Shown here: positions 51,216 to 59,849 of the stretch, in pieces
Position numbering within the stretch: the stretch's first letter is position 1
Layout: every line of letters starts with the position of its first letter
Source: Desulfobacula sp.
Lineage (GTDB): Bacteria; Desulfobacterota; Desulfobacteria; Desulfobacterales; Desulfobacteraceae
Direction of reading: 5' to 3'
Assembly: GCF_030145145.1 (NCBI RefSeq)
Contig: NZ_JAQYWD010000039.1
Span: 1 to 61,865 of the forward strand
Length of the DNA stretch: 61,865 nt
Notes under the pieces: model-generated
Databases searched by the model: none
The model's input: only the letters and a program-made list of their open reading frames with translations
What the model was told of the DNA's origin: nothing
Program-made: the position numbers and the translations under genes

Positions 51216-52001
51216 ATGATCAAAGTAGAAAATCTTGTAAAAAAATATGGCAATGTTACCGCTTTAAATCACTTGAATTGTCGGTTTGAGACGGGAAAAG
51301 TCACTGTTATCCTCGGTGGCAGCGGGTCAGGGAAAAGTACCCTGCTACGGCAGCTTACCGGCCTTGAAAAACCGGATTCAGGGTCTGTTTACTTTGATGG
51401 CGTGAACCTGACAACGGCAAACAAGAAAAAATTATATGGCATCAGAAGAAAGATGGGAATGCTGTTCCAGGGATCTGCTCTTTTTAATTATTTAAACATT
51501 TTTGAGAATATAGCGTTTCCCTTGCGGGAACACACAAAAATAGCCGATAATATCATAAAGACCATCGTGACCATGAAACTGGAGATGGTGGGATTACGGG
51601 GGACTGAGAAGCTCATGCCCTCCCAGTTGTCCGGGGGGATGATGAAACGGGTGGGGCTTGCCAGGGCCATGGTGATGGATCCTAAAATCATTTTTTATGA
51701 TGAGCCCACATCCGGTCTAGACCCTATCTCTACCGGAGTGATTGACAAGCTGATCAAGGACCTTAATCAGGCGCTGAATATTACCTCTGTCGTGGTTTCC
51801 CATGATATGGAGTCCTGTTTTAGAATTGCCGATAATATCATGATTCTTTTTTTCGGGGATATTATTGCAGAAGGGACCGTGGAAGAAATACGTAATAGTA
51901 AAGATTTGAGGGTGAAACAGTTTATCAATGGGGAGCCTGAAGGGCCCATTCCATTTACCCGGACGGATAAAAATTATTTAGATGAAATTCTATTCAGATG
52001 A
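51216..52001 (+). CDS. mlaF: Lipid-asymmetry ABC transporter ATPase (MlaF-like)
   Basis: 261 aa. Walker A GGSGSGKSTLLRQL (about 35-48), Q-loop GMLFQGSALFNYL, signature LSGGMMKRVGLARA, Walker B IIFYDEPTSGLDP and H-loop VVVSHDM. The SGGMMKRV form of the signature is typical of MlaF/Ttg2A. It drives transport of phospholipids across the periplasm between inner and outer membranes. First gene of a six-gene plus-strand operon. Confidence 0.93.
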   Translation: MIKVENLVKKYGNVTALNHLNCRFETGKVTVILGGSGSGKSTLLRQLTGLEKPDSGSVYFDGVNLTTANKKKLYGIRRKMGMLFQGSALFNYLNIFENIAFPLREHTKIADNIIKTIVTMKLEMVGLRGTEKLMPSQLSGGMMKRVGLARAMVMDPKIIFYDEPTSGLDPISTGVIDKLIKDLNQALNITSVVVSHDMESCFRIADNIMILFFGDIIAEGTVEEIRNSKDLRVKQFINGEPEGPIPFTRTDKNYLDEILFR

Positions 52002-52026
52002 CATTTCGTTTGATTAAAGGAGCGTT

Positions 52027-52800
52027 GTGAGTTTGGAAATTGCCGCATCACTTGGCCGTATCACTTTAAATCGTCTTCAGATCCTGGGCAGGAGTGGCAT
52101 CTTTTTGTTCATGAGTGTTTTCCAGGCGTTTTTACCGCCGTTCAGGATACCCCGCCTGGTGAAAGAAATTGAATTTATCGGATCAAAGTCCTTTTTGATT
52201 GTTTTTGTCACCGCCCTTTTCACTGGGATGGTATTGGGTATTCAGGGGTATTATTCATTAAGCCAGTTTGGCGCAGAAGCAGCTTTAGGGGTGATGGTGG
52301 CCCTTTCAATCATCCGAGAGTTGGGGCCGGTGCTTTGTGCATTGATGGTCACCGGCAGGGCCGGGTCTGCCATTACTGCGGAAATTGGCATCATGAAAAT
52401 TACGGATCAGTTTCCGGCGCTTGAAATGATGGCCATTGATCCGTTGAAATATGTGATCAGCCCTAAGGTGGTTGCCGGAATTATTTCCCTGCCGCTTTTA
52501 ACGGCTTTTTTTGATCTGGTGGGCATTGCCGGGGGGTACCTTGTCGGGGTGAAGTTACTAGGGGTCAATGAAGGCGCCTATTTAGGCAAGATGGTGAAAG
52601 CCATCACATTTACCGATATCCATGGGGGAATCCTGAAATCGCTGTGTTTTGGCCTTTTGATTACGTGGATATCATCATTTATGGGGTTTACAGCTGAACC
52701 CACCACCGAGGGCGTGAGCCGTGCAACTACCAATGCGGTTGTCCTGACCTCTCTGTCTATTCTCATTGTGGATTATATCTTGACATCTTTATTACTATAG
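52027..52800 (+). CDS. mlaE: Lipid-asymmetry ABC transporter permease (MlaE-like)
   Basis: 257 aa; GTG start with AAAGGAG four bases upstream. About five or six transmembrane segments. MlaE motifs: RELGPVLCALMVTGRAGSAITAEIGIMKITDQ (in part) and ALEMMAIDPLKYVISPKVVAG (in part). It is the membrane subunit partnering the ATPase 25 bases upstream. Confidence 0.93.
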   Translation: MSLEIAASLGRITLNRLQILGRSGIFLFMSVFQAFLPPFRIPRLVKEIEFIGSKSFLIVFVTALFTGMVLGIQGYYSLSQFGAEAALGVMVALSIIRELGPVLCALMVTGRAGSAITAEIGIMKITDQFPALEMMAIDPLKYVISPKVVAGIISLPLLTAFFDLVGIAGGYLVGVKLLGVNEGAYLGKMVKAITFTDIHGGILKSLCFGLLITWISSFMGFTAEPTTEGVSRATTNAVVLTSLSILIVDYILTSLLL

Positions 52801-52817
52801 GATTTAACGTATTCATC

Positions 52818-53255
52818 ATGTATGGAAGAAAAACAGAAGTATCCGTCGGTATTTTCATGATGGTGGGCATTGCCTGCCTGGTCTATTTATCCGTTAACCT
52901 GGGCAATGTTGACCTTTTTGGATCTGACGATTTTGTGATTGATGCCAGCTTCGGATCCATAGAAGGTCTTGAGATTAGTGCCTCCGTTGAAATTGCCGGC
53001 GTGCAGGTGGGGAAAGTAACAAGAATTACCCTGGAAGAAAATCAAGCCCTTGTACAGATGGAAATTAAAAAAGGAACTCAAATATCCGATGATACCATTG
53101 CTTCCATTCGGACAAAGGGGGTTATCGGAGACAAATTTGTCAAATTATCACCGGGCGGTTCTGATGAAATGTTGGGAGATAACGACTCATTGATGGATAC
53201 AGAGTCTGCTATCAGCCTGGAAGAATTGGTCAGCAAATATATTTTTGAAAAATAA
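52818..53255 (+). CDS. mlaD: MCE-domain periplasmic lipid-binding protein (MlaD-like)
   Basis: 145 aa. A single N-terminal membrane anchor (VGIFMMVGIACLVYLSVNLG, about 10-29) is followed by an MCE domain (FGSIEGLEISASVEIAGVQVGKV in part; ASIRTKGVIGDKFVKLSPG in part). Standard size for MlaD. It forms a hexameric ring on the permease that passes lipid. Confidence 0.92.
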   Translation: MYGRKTEVSVGIFMMVGIACLVYLSVNLGNVDLFGSDDFVIDASFGSIEGLEISASVEIAGVQVGKVTRITLEENQALVQMEIKKGTQISDDTIASIRTKGVIGDKFVKLSPGGSDEMLGDNDSLMDTESAISLEELVSKYIFEK

Positions 53256-53262
53256 CAGGCTT

Positions 53263-53610
53263 ATGAGTTTTAAAATCAAGAACACAGAAAAAGAAAATAT
53301 CGGTATTATCATCGTTGAGGGTGAAGTTGATATGTTCACCTCTCCAAGTTTGCGGGATAAACTGCTGCCCTACTTTGAACGAGGGGTTAAGGGGGTTATC
53401 GTAGACCTTTCCGGGGTCTCATTCATGGACAGTTCCGGCATTGCAACCCTTGTCGAGGGGCTTCAATGGAGTAAAAAAAATATAAAGGAATTTATATTGA
53501 CAGGATTGGGTGACAATGTGCTGAACGCACTTTCCCTGACAAAGCTGGATAGAGTGTTCAATATAAAAGCAGATACAGATGATGCATATAAAGAATTGTC
53601 TGAACGGTAA
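53263..53610 (+). CDS. STAS domain protein (MlaB-like or anti-anti-sigma factor)
   Basis: 115 aa from the ATG at 53263, eight bases after the mlaD stop. A full STAS domain: GIIIVEGEVDMFTSPSLRDKL in part, VIVDLSGVSFMDSSGIATLVEG in part. The MDSSG motif carries the Ser phosphorylated by RsbW-type kinases in partner-switch antagonists. MlaB proteins are STAS domains too but usually shorter. Its place inside the mla operon argues for MlaB; the intact DSSG and the RsbW-like/SpoIIE pair next door leave room for phospho-control. Confidence 0.85.
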   Translation: MSFKIKNTEKENIGIIIVEGEVDMFTSPSLRDKLLPYFERGVKGVIVDLSGVSFMDSSGIATLVEGLQWSKKNIKEFILTGLGDNVLNALSLTKLDRVFNIKADTDDAYKELSER

Positions 53611-53637
53611 AAATCTTTTTTATTTCAGGAGGTATCA

Positions 53638-54237
53638 ATGAAACGGGTTGGAATGGGTGTGCTTATTGTCTTTGCGGTCTGTATCTTTTTTTCGGTAAAT
53701 AATGCCGGTGCGTCATCTGTTCAGGATCAGTTGAAAGCCACCATTGATCAAGTGATGGCCATATTGCGGGATCCATCTCTCAAGGGAGACGCCCAGACTG
53801 AAAAAAGAAGAGCCGCCCTTCGGCGGGTGATCCATGAAAGATTTTCTTTTGCCAGAATGTCACAACTGAGTCTTGCCCGACATTGGAAAACAAGAAGTGA
53901 TGCGGAAAAAAAAGTCTTTGTCGAGCTGTTTGGGCAACTCCTTGAGCAAACCTATGTCGCCAAAGTAGAAGCCTATAACGATGAGAAGGTGGTCTATTTA
54001 AAAGAATTTGTAAAAGAAAAACGAGCACAGGTCAATACAACGGTTATTACCGGCACACTTGAAATCCCCATTGATTATCGACTGTATCAATCAACAGATG
54101 GCTCATGGATGGTCTATGACATCGTCATCGAAGGTGTCAGCCTGGTGGGAAATTACCGCTCCCAGTTTGATCAGATCCTGCAGAAAGATCCGTATGAAAA
54201 ATTAGTGGAAGAATTGAAAAAGAAAATTAACAGCTGA
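53638..54237 (+). CDS. mlaC: Periplasmic phospholipid shuttle (MlaC/Ttg2D-like)
   Basis: 199 aa with a signal peptide (MKRVGMGVLIVFAVCIFFSVNNAGA, cleavage near residue 25). The mature part has the MlaC pattern: RRVIHERFSFARMSQLSLARHWK in part, VYLKEFVKEKRAQVNT and YDIVIEGVSLVGNYRSQF in part. A strong AGGAGG precedes the ATG. It carries phospholipids between MlaD and the outer-membrane component. Confidence 0.93.
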   Translation: MKRVGMGVLIVFAVCIFFSVNNAGASSVQDQLKATIDQVMAILRDPSLKGDAQTEKRRAALRRVIHERFSFARMSQLSLARHWKTRSDAEKKVFVELFGQLLEQTYVAKVEAYNDEKVVYLKEFVKEKRAQVNTTVITGTLEIPIDYRLYQSTDGSWMVYDIVIEGVSLVGNYRSQFDQILQKDPYEKLVEELKKKINS

Positions 54238-54860
54238 TGGGTGCCATAAAACCGGTTGATTGGGATCAGGGCTGGGAAATCCAGGACACTTTTTACAATA
54301 CCCTCTACAACAAGGCAGCGCACCTGTTAAAGATACGGCTGAATACCCTTCATACCCGAGTATCTTACCATTGTGCCCTGAATCTCCTGGCAACAGAAGG
54401 GGGAAACCCACGGGTTGTTCTCCCGGCGATCTTACTGCATGATATCGGCTATTCGCAACTTCCTGAAACCGAGATTAAGGATGCCTTTGGCCCGAAAATC
54501 AAAAACCCCGAACTCCAGAGATGTCATGAGCTTGAAGGAGTTCATCTTGCCGGGAAGATACTGCGGGAAATAGACTATCCGGCTGATATGATTCAGCGTG
54601 TTCAAGCAATTATTGATGGCCACGATACAAGGGAAACGGCTCACGATAGAAACGATATGATTGTCAAAGATGCCGATAAGCTTTGGCGCTACAGCTTCGA
54701 GGGGTTTTATTTGAACTATCAATGGTTCGATTTAACACCGCGAGCGTATATGGATAGATTGATATCAAAAATTCCAGTATGGTTTTTTACGAACACAGCC
54801 AAAACCTCAGCCATTGAACAAGCAGAAAAACGCAGGAAAGATTTAAAAATACTGAAATGA
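54237..54860 (+). CDS. HD domain phosphohydrolase at the end of the mla operon
   Basis: 207 aa. The ATG shares one base with the mlaC stop (TGATG), so translation is coupled. HD-superfamily metal residues are visible: TRVSYHCALNLL (His), ILLHDIGYSQLP (His-Asp pair), HELEGVHLAGKIL (His) and IIDGHDTRETAHDRNDMIVKDADKLWRYSF in part (final Asp). Probable nucleotide or phosphate-ester hydrolase. An HD enzyme is not a standard Mla component; its coupling suggests a regulatory or lipid-head-group role. Confidence 0.85.
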   Translation: MGAIKPVDWDQGWEIQDTFYNTLYNKAAHLLKIRLNTLHTRVSYHCALNLLATEGGNPRVVLPAILLHDIGYSQLPETEIKDAFGPKIKNPELQRCHELEGVHLAGKILREIDYPADMIQRVQAIIDGHDTRETAHDRNDMIVKDADKLWRYSFEGFYLNYQWFDLTPRAYMDRLISKIPVWFFTNTAKTSAIEQAEKRRKDLKILK

Positions 54861-54879
54861 AGAAGGCGGGTTTGTTGAG

Positions 54880-55296
54880 TCAATAATTCATTTTACCCGG
54901 AATAACCCCCCGGACGCCTCCCCGGGGATTCGGGGTGTCATCCTTTCTTCGGGGAATGAGGTGAATGTGGGTATGAAAGATGGTCTGGCCTGCGGTTTCT
55001 CCGCAATTGACACCAATATTAAAGCCATTCACCATTGGATCCTGTTCCAGGATTTTTTTTTTCAGTGCTATCATTAATTCATGGGCATCGCATCTTTCCT
55101 GCCGGGTCATTTCAAAATAATCAAGACAATGCCGCCTGGGGATGACCAGCATGTGGTCCAGACTGACGGGTGAACTGTCCCGGATGGCAAAAACCGTTTT
55201 GTTTTCACCGATGATTGTTAAGTGTTCCGTCCGGCAAAATGGACAATGGATCGGTGATCCCGGGCGGCTTTCTGGTAAAATAATAGGGTCGCTCAT
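54880..55296 (-). CDS. HIT family hydrolase
   Basis: 138 aa from the ATG at 55296 (MSDPIILPESRPG). A longer frame would begin inside the repeat element at 55326, which speaks against it. CPFCR near the N-terminus may bind zinc. The catalytic HIT motif is IFHTHIHLIPRRKDD, preceded by GFNIGVNCGETAGQT. It hydrolyses nucleoside phosphoramidates or dinucleoside polyphosphates. Convergent to the HD-domain gene. Confidence 0.9.
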   Translation of the reverse strand: MSDPIILPESRPGSPIHCPFCRTEHLTIIGENKTVFAIRDSSPVSLDHMLVIPRRHCLDYFEMTRQERCDAHELMIALKKKILEQDPMVNGFNIGVNCGETAGQTIFHTHIHLIPRRKDDTPNPRGGVRGVIPGKMNY

Positions 55297-55325
55297 TTGA
55301 TCTTGGATGGCATGGTTATAATAAC

Positions 55326-55393
55326 AACTCAATTTTCGGGGTGCCATTTATGTCTGACCCCTTCCGTTAAAACTGAAGACCGAACGTTGAGTT
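55326..55393. repeat. Inverted repeat related to the 38-kb element
   Basis: AACTCAATTTTCGG (55326-55339) and CCGAACGTTGAGTT (55380-55393) pair at 12 of 14 positions and correspond to the outer arms of the element at 37971-38109. Between them is one GTCTGACCCC word, the same word as in the GGGGTCAG repeats. The 200 bases to the right, up to the rubrerythrin-like gene, are very AT-rich and contain no gene; a promoter must lie there. Confidence 0.65.
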
Positions 55394-55593
55394 AACAATA
55401 ATCAATGTATGTATTATCAGGGTATACCATAAACAAAATATTTTTTAAAAATAAATTTTTAATTGAAAATGGATGGGGTTATCATATAGTATATTAAGGT
55501 ATGTATATTTTTATGGATATGAGATACAATATGTTATTAATTATTTAATATAAAACGACAATATAAAACCGCTAACACAAAAGGAGAATAAGC

Positions 55594-56055
55594 ATGGAAT
55601 TTGGATCGATTGATGAAATATTAAGTTTTGCTGTTGACAAGGAAGAAGAAGCTGTTGCATTTTACCTGGCGTTAGCCAAAGAAGCCACCAGGGCTTCCCT
55701 TAAAGAAACGTTTGAGAGATTTGCAAAAGAAGAAGAAAAACATGTGGCACTTCTTTCAGATATTTCAGGCAACAAAGAGAAAATTGATTCCTATGAGTTT
55801 AAGAAAGTTACAGATCTTAAAATCAGTGATTACATGGTGGAAGTGGAGTATGAAGAGGGGATGCCCATGCCGGAAATCCTTAAACTGGCCATGAAAAGAG
55901 AAGAAAAAGCGGTTAAGCTTTACTCCATGCTGGCAGATCAGACGGACAATGCGGATGCTAAAAAGGTGTTTACGATTCTTGTTCAGGAGGAATCAAAACA
56001 CAAGCTGGGTTTAGAATCAATGTACGATGATTATCTGGCAGATCAGGATAATTAA
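55594..56055 (+). CDS. Rubrerythrin/ferritin-like diiron protein
   Basis: 153 aa, four-helix ferritin-like fold without a rubredoxin tail. Two Glu/ExxH metal sets are visible: EEEAVAFYLALA and EEEKHVALL in the first half; REEKAVKLYSMLA and QEESKHKLGLE in the second. A strong AAAGGAG precedes the ATG. Such erythrins reduce peroxide or store iron in anaerobes. Single gene with a long AT-rich leader and its own terminator. Confidence 0.9.
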   Translation: MEFGSIDEILSFAVDKEEEAVAFYLALAKEATRASLKETFERFAKEEEKHVALLSDISGNKEKIDSYEFKKVTDLKISDYMVEVEYEEGMPMPEILKLAMKREEKAVKLYSMLADQTDNADAKKVFTILVQEESKHKLGLESMYDDYLADQDN

Positions 56056-56067
56056 TTTGTATTAGTC

Positions 56068-56102
56068 AAAAAAGGTTGATGGGGTATCCTGTCAGCCTTT
56101 TT
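56068..56102 (+). terminator. Terminator after the rubrerythrin-like gene
   Basis: AAAAAGGTTGA and TCAGCCTTTTT form an 11-bp stem with one G-T pair and a T-run at the end, starting 13 bases after the stop codon. It supports placing the start of the next gene downstream at 56163. Confidence 0.75.
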
Positions 56103-56162
56103 ATCCCTCCTGATACCCCTTTCATCCCAGTGAATTCAGCGTGCCGGAAAAAAGGAAGAAAA

Positions 56163-57530
56163 GTGGATTTAAAATGTCTATTCAGACCAGCGACCATGGC
56201 AGTTATCGGTGTGTCCACATCCCAGGACAACCACCCCGCTAATGTGATTTACAATAAAAACAATTTGCGGTATCCGGTGAAAACATTTCCCGTGAATCCA
56301 AAGGGGGGACTTTTGAACCGGGAACCCCTTTATCCCAGTGTCGGGCATATCCAGGAGGATGTTGATATGGCCGTCATTGCCGTCCGGGCAGCGTTTGTTC
56401 CCACGGTGGTGGAACAATGTATACAAAAGGGCGTCAGGGGTGCGGTGATTGTCTCGGGCGGATTTGCAGAAGCCGGAAATTCAAGTTTGCAGCAGCGGGT
56501 GGTGGATATTGCCAGAGAGGCAGCTTTCCCTTTTGTCGGTCCCAATTGTCTGGGGATTTATGCCCCTGATCATGTGGATACCTTTTTCCTTCCCGGTGAA
56601 AGAATCATTCGCCCGGACAAAGGAAATATCGGGTTTGTCAGCCAGAGCGGCGGCGTCCTGGTGGATCAGATGGTCAATTTTGCAGGCCAGGGGATTGGTT
56701 TGTCTCTTGCCGTGAGCATTGGAAACAAGGCCTATGTCAGGGAAACAGACATGCTGGACTGGTTTGATCGGGACCTTGGGACAAAGGTGATTGCTTTTTA
56801 CGTTGAAGGGTTTGAACGAAGGGAAGGGCGACTTTTTGTTGAAAAAGTCGAGCAATGTTCCAAACCGGTGGTCATCCTGAAGGCGGGAAAGAGTAAAAAG
56901 GGGAGTGAGGCGGTTTCCAGTCATACGGCATCGTTGGCCGGGGATTACAGGGTCTTTTCTGAAATCATGAAACAGCATTGTGTGGCTGAGGCAGAGAATG
57001 AATATGAACTGGCCGCCTTTTGTGAGGCATTGAGTTGCTATCCCCAAGGGATTAACGGCAAGATCGGTATTCTTTCTCTGAGTGGCGGTCATGGTGTTAT
57101 CGCTGTTGATGCCTGTGAATTGAACGATATCGCCGTCCCCCGTTTAGAACAGGAAACAATGGATAGCATTAAAAAGCGACTGTCACCGGAAATCAGAAAA
57201 ATCGCCTCCCTTGTCAATCCCCTGGATCTTACCGGGAGTTCTGTGGACAGTGATATTGTTATGGCTGCAACGTATTTGTCAAGGGATAAAAATGTTGAGT
57301 GTGTACTGGCGTTGCTGCTTCCCTATTCGCCGGGTGTTTCAGCCGATATTGGGGCAAAGCTCAGCCAGGTGGCAAGAAATGAGGGCAAACCCATGATTGC
57401 ATATGTTCCCAAGGAAGATAAATATAAAATTATCATCGAAGGGTTTGAACTCAATAATATCCCGGTGGCCTCTTCTGTGGATGGGGCTGTTTTGATGGCA
57501 AAAGCATTGAAGAGGTGTCGACCATGGTAA
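56163..57530 (+). CDS. NDP-forming acyl-CoA synthetase, alpha (CoA-binding/ligase) subunit
   Basis: 455 aa from the GTG at 56163, which has AAAGGAAG four bases upstream; a longer frame would start inside the preceding terminator. CoA-binding Rossmann domain MAVIGVSTSQDNHPAN, then FPVNPKG, GFAEAGN and VGPNCLGIY, the SQSGGVLVDQM phosphate loop and SSHTASLAGDY. It matches the alpha part of ADP-forming acetyl/aryl-acetyl-CoA synthetases (succinate-CoA ligase-like). It conserves energy as ATP from an acyl-CoA. Overlaps the beta subunit gene. Confidence 0.88.
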   Translation: MDLKCLFRPATMAVIGVSTSQDNHPANVIYNKNNLRYPVKTFPVNPKGGLLNREPLYPSVGHIQEDVDMAVIAVRAAFVPTVVEQCIQKGVRGAVIVSGGFAEAGNSSLQQRVVDIAREAAFPFVGPNCLGIYAPDHVDTFFLPGERIIRPDKGNIGFVSQSGGVLVDQMVNFAGQGIGLSLAVSIGNKAYVRETDMLDWFDRDLGTKVIAFYVEGFERREGRLFVEKVEQCSKPVVILKAGKSKKGSEAVSSHTASLAGDYRVFSEIMKQHCVAEAENEYELAAFCEALSCYPQGINGKIGILSLSGGHGVIAVDACELNDIAVPRLEQETMDSIKKRLSPEIRKIASLVNPLDLTGSSVDSDIVMAATYLSRDKNVECVLALLLPYSPGVSADIGAKLSQVARNEGKPMIAYVPKEDKYKIIIEGFELNNIPVASSVDGAVLMAKALKRCRPW

Positions 57531-58225
57531 ACGAAAACAGCGGGAAAATCCTGGAAAAAAACAAGTCCTTAGGATGGGTACAGGAACCGGATGCCAAAGC
57601 CTTGATGAAATTACAGGGGCTTGATATCCCGGATTTTATTTTAACCGATTCCTTTGAAGCGGCAGATCAGTTTTTAAAGGCATCTAAATCTCCGGTTGTC
57701 GCAAAAGCGGTTTCAAAGAAAATCCTTCATAAGACAGAGGCCCAGGCCGTTGTTACAGGAATTAGCTCCAGTGAGCATCTGAAAACTGAAATGGCCAGAC
57801 TGCAAACCCTTGACGGGTGTGAGCACATATTGGTTGAACAGATGGTTCAGGGCCTTGAGATTATCATCGGGGCCAAAAATGATTATCAGTTCGGCCCTGT
57901 TATTGTTTTTGGCATTGGCGGCACTTCTGTTGAAATCTATAATGATACGGCTATCCGAATGGCCCCCCTTAAGCCGGGGGATGTTTATTCAATGGTGGAA
58001 TCACTTACGGCAAAAGAGATCATATCCGGATACCGGGGAAGCGCCGGGGTGAACATGCAGATCCTGACGCATTTAATGGTCAATTTTTCCTATTTGATCA
58101 TGGCGTTTGAAAAGGAGATTGAATCCGTGGATTTGAATCCCGTGATCTGTACCCGGAACCGGTGTGTCATAGCGGATGCAAGGATTATATTGTCGTCTTT
58201 TCGAACGGCAGGGGAAGTGGGTTGA
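57524..58225 (+). CDS. NDP-forming acyl-CoA synthetase, beta (ATP-grasp) subunit
   Basis: 233 aa from the ATG at 57524 (AGAGG eight bases upstream), overlapping the alpha gene by seven bases. ATP-grasp elements: SPVVAKAVSKKILHKTE (about 66-82), ILVEQMVQGLEIIIGAKND in part, PVIVFGIGGTSVEIYND, and SVDLNPVICTRNRCVIADARI in part. The separate alpha/beta organisation is like archaeal Acd enzymes. Acyl specificity unknown; aryl-acetyl-CoA would fit the iorAB nearby but is speculative. Confidence 0.88.
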   Translation: MVNENSGKILEKNKSLGWVQEPDAKALMKLQGLDIPDFILTDSFEAADQFLKASKSPVVAKAVSKKILHKTEAQAVVTGISSSEHLKTEMARLQTLDGCEHILVEQMVQGLEIIIGAKNDYQFGPVIVFGIGGTSVEIYNDTAIRMAPLKPGDVYSMVESLTAKEIISGYRGSAGVNMQILTHLMVNFSYLIMAFEKEIESVDLNPVICTRNRCVIADARIILSSFRTAGEVG

Positions 58226-58275
58226 CACACACCTGTATCACGAGACAATAGCACGATAAAATTCAGGAAAGGCCT

Positions 58276-59067
58276 ATGTCTGATCACCAGCAGTTAAAAA
58301 TAATGTCCTGGAATGTAAACGGGTTGCGGGCTGTCATGAAAAAAGAGTTTGTCACCTGTATCCATGATCTTGATCCCGATATCCTCCTGCTCCAGGAAAC
58401 AAAGCTTCAGGAGGACCAGCGGACCGATGAAATGATTCGGTTATTGTCCTATGAATCGTTCTGGTCCTATTCAACCGTTAAAAAGGGCTACAGTGGGGTT
58501 GCTGCCTATTCAAAACAAACACCGGATCGCGTGACCACCTCATTTTCCATGCCTGAATTTGATAATGAAGGCCGGGTTATTCGATTGGATTATCCGGGGT
58601 TTATCTTGTTTAATGTTTATTTTCCCAATGGTCAGATGAGTGATGAGCGGCTGCAGTATAAGCTTGATTTTTATGATTGGTTTTTAACCTATGCCAATCA
58701 ATTGAAAGACCAGGGCAAAAGCCTGATCGTGACGGGTGATTTTAATACGGCTCACAATGAAATCGATTTAAAAAATCCCGGACCCAATGCCAAGCGATCC
58801 GGTTTTTTAAGGGTCGAAAGGGATGTTTTGGACCGGATGATTGACATGGGGTATGTGGATACCTTCCGGCATTTTTATCCTGAAAAAGTCAAGTATTCAT
58901 GGTGGTCTTACCGCTTTAATGCGAGAAAAAACAATGCCGGCTGGCGCATTGATTATTTTTTTGTCACAAAAGACATTATCGATAAAGGCGTGGTCAAAAA
59001 CGCCTTTATCGATAATGATGTCTTTGGATCAGATCATTGCCCCGTTGGTATTGTCATCAATATCTGA
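58276..59067 (+). CDS. xthA: Exodeoxyribonuclease III
   Basis: 263 aa. Catalytic motifs of the ExoIII/APE1 family: MSWNVNGLRAV, LLQETKLQ (metal Glu), VTGDFNTAHNEIDL, YSWWSYRFNARKNNAGWRIDYFF in part, and SDHCPVGI with the terminal Asp-His. It is an AP endonuclease and 3'-exonuclease in base-excision repair. AGGAAAGG lies ahead of the ATG. Confidence 0.95.
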   Translation: MSDHQQLKIMSWNVNGLRAVMKKEFVTCIHDLDPDILLLQETKLQEDQRTDEMIRLLSYESFWSYSTVKKGYSGVAAYSKQTPDRVTTSFSMPEFDNEGRVIRLDYPGFILFNVYFPNGQMSDERLQYKLDFYDWFLTYANQLKDQGKSLIVTGDFNTAHNEIDLKNPGPNAKRSGFLRVERDVLDRMIDMGYVDTFRHFYPEKVKYSWWSYRFNARKNNAGWRIDYFFVTKDIIDKGVVKNAFIDNDVFGSDHCPVGIVINI

Positions 59068-59164
59068 CCGGGGCTGCCCATGCCCGAACCGGTTTCCCGG
59101 CCAAACTCAGCGCATGTCTATCGGACGGACCCCGTAATCTGACATGGCGAATCCGGTTGGAAGA

Positions 59165-59827
59165 TTAATCTTTAAACACCAGTTTGCCACCAATAAGTCC
59201 GGCAGCACCTGCAGCCGCCAGCATGATGATGTTGATGAGAATAAATACCCAGGCCGTGGAAGACGATAAAATCTGGGGATCCAGCAGGTACCAGGCAAAA
59301 CTGATGACACATGAAACCGTCGTCAGTGTGACAGCCATGATTTTTAATTTAAAAATCACCGTCAGGGCCCCATTGTATTTTTTCTTCCATTCCAGAATGC
59401 CTGTGAAAATAACAAACGGGAGGGTAATGATGACAAAAATCAGGTTGATGAATGCGACCCGGGCAAAAAGGTCAGAGCTGAAAGCCCAGGCGATGAGCCA
59501 GAAAATAACAACTGCCGGCAGTATGCCGTTGGGGGAGTGCACGGATACCGGGTGCGCATGGTGCTGGATCAACAGGGTGGTGATTTTTTTAAATCCTTTT
59601 TCATCCGGTGGCGGTGCTTGAGCCGGTTGGGGCTCAGATTTACTGGGCCCGGACTCTATTGCGGCTGTTTTTGTTTTCGGCGGTATTTTTTTGGGGGATT
59701 TTTCCGGTATGGAAGCCTCATCAATTTGCACAAACTTGCTTGCATCCACGCCGCAAACCGGACATTTTTCAGGCGGTGTATCCCCCCTGTGTATATATTT
59801 GCATACACTGCATTGCCAAACTTTCAT
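59165..59827 (-). CDS. Rubredoxin-like domain fused to DUF2231-type membrane protein
   Basis: 220 aa from the ATG at 59827 (AAGGAA seven bases upstream; protein MKVWQCSVCKYIHRG). Residues 1-38 are a rubredoxin-like iron/zinc site (CSVC and CPVCG). A Pro/Lys-rich linker follows (about 45-85), then four transmembrane helices (FWLIAWAFSS; LPFVIFTGILEW; VTLTTVSCVISFAWYL; FILINIIMLAAAGAAGL) with a His-rich start HHAHPVSVHSPNG, similar to DUF2231. It may be a membrane electron carrier. A longer frame would overlap citrate synthase. Confidence 0.82.
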   Translation of the reverse strand: MKVWQCSVCKYIHRGDTPPEKCPVCGVDASKFVQIDEASIPEKSPKKIPPKTKTAAIESGPSKSEPQPAQAPPPDEKGFKKITTLLIQHHAHPVSVHSPNGILPAVVIFWLIAWAFSSDLFARVAFINLIFVIITLPFVIFTGILEWKKKYNGALTVIFKLKIMAVTLTTVSCVISFAWYLLDPQILSSSTAWVFILINIIMLAAAGAAGLIGGKLVFKD

Positions 59828-59849
59828 TGGTGGTTTCCTTATTTGATAG

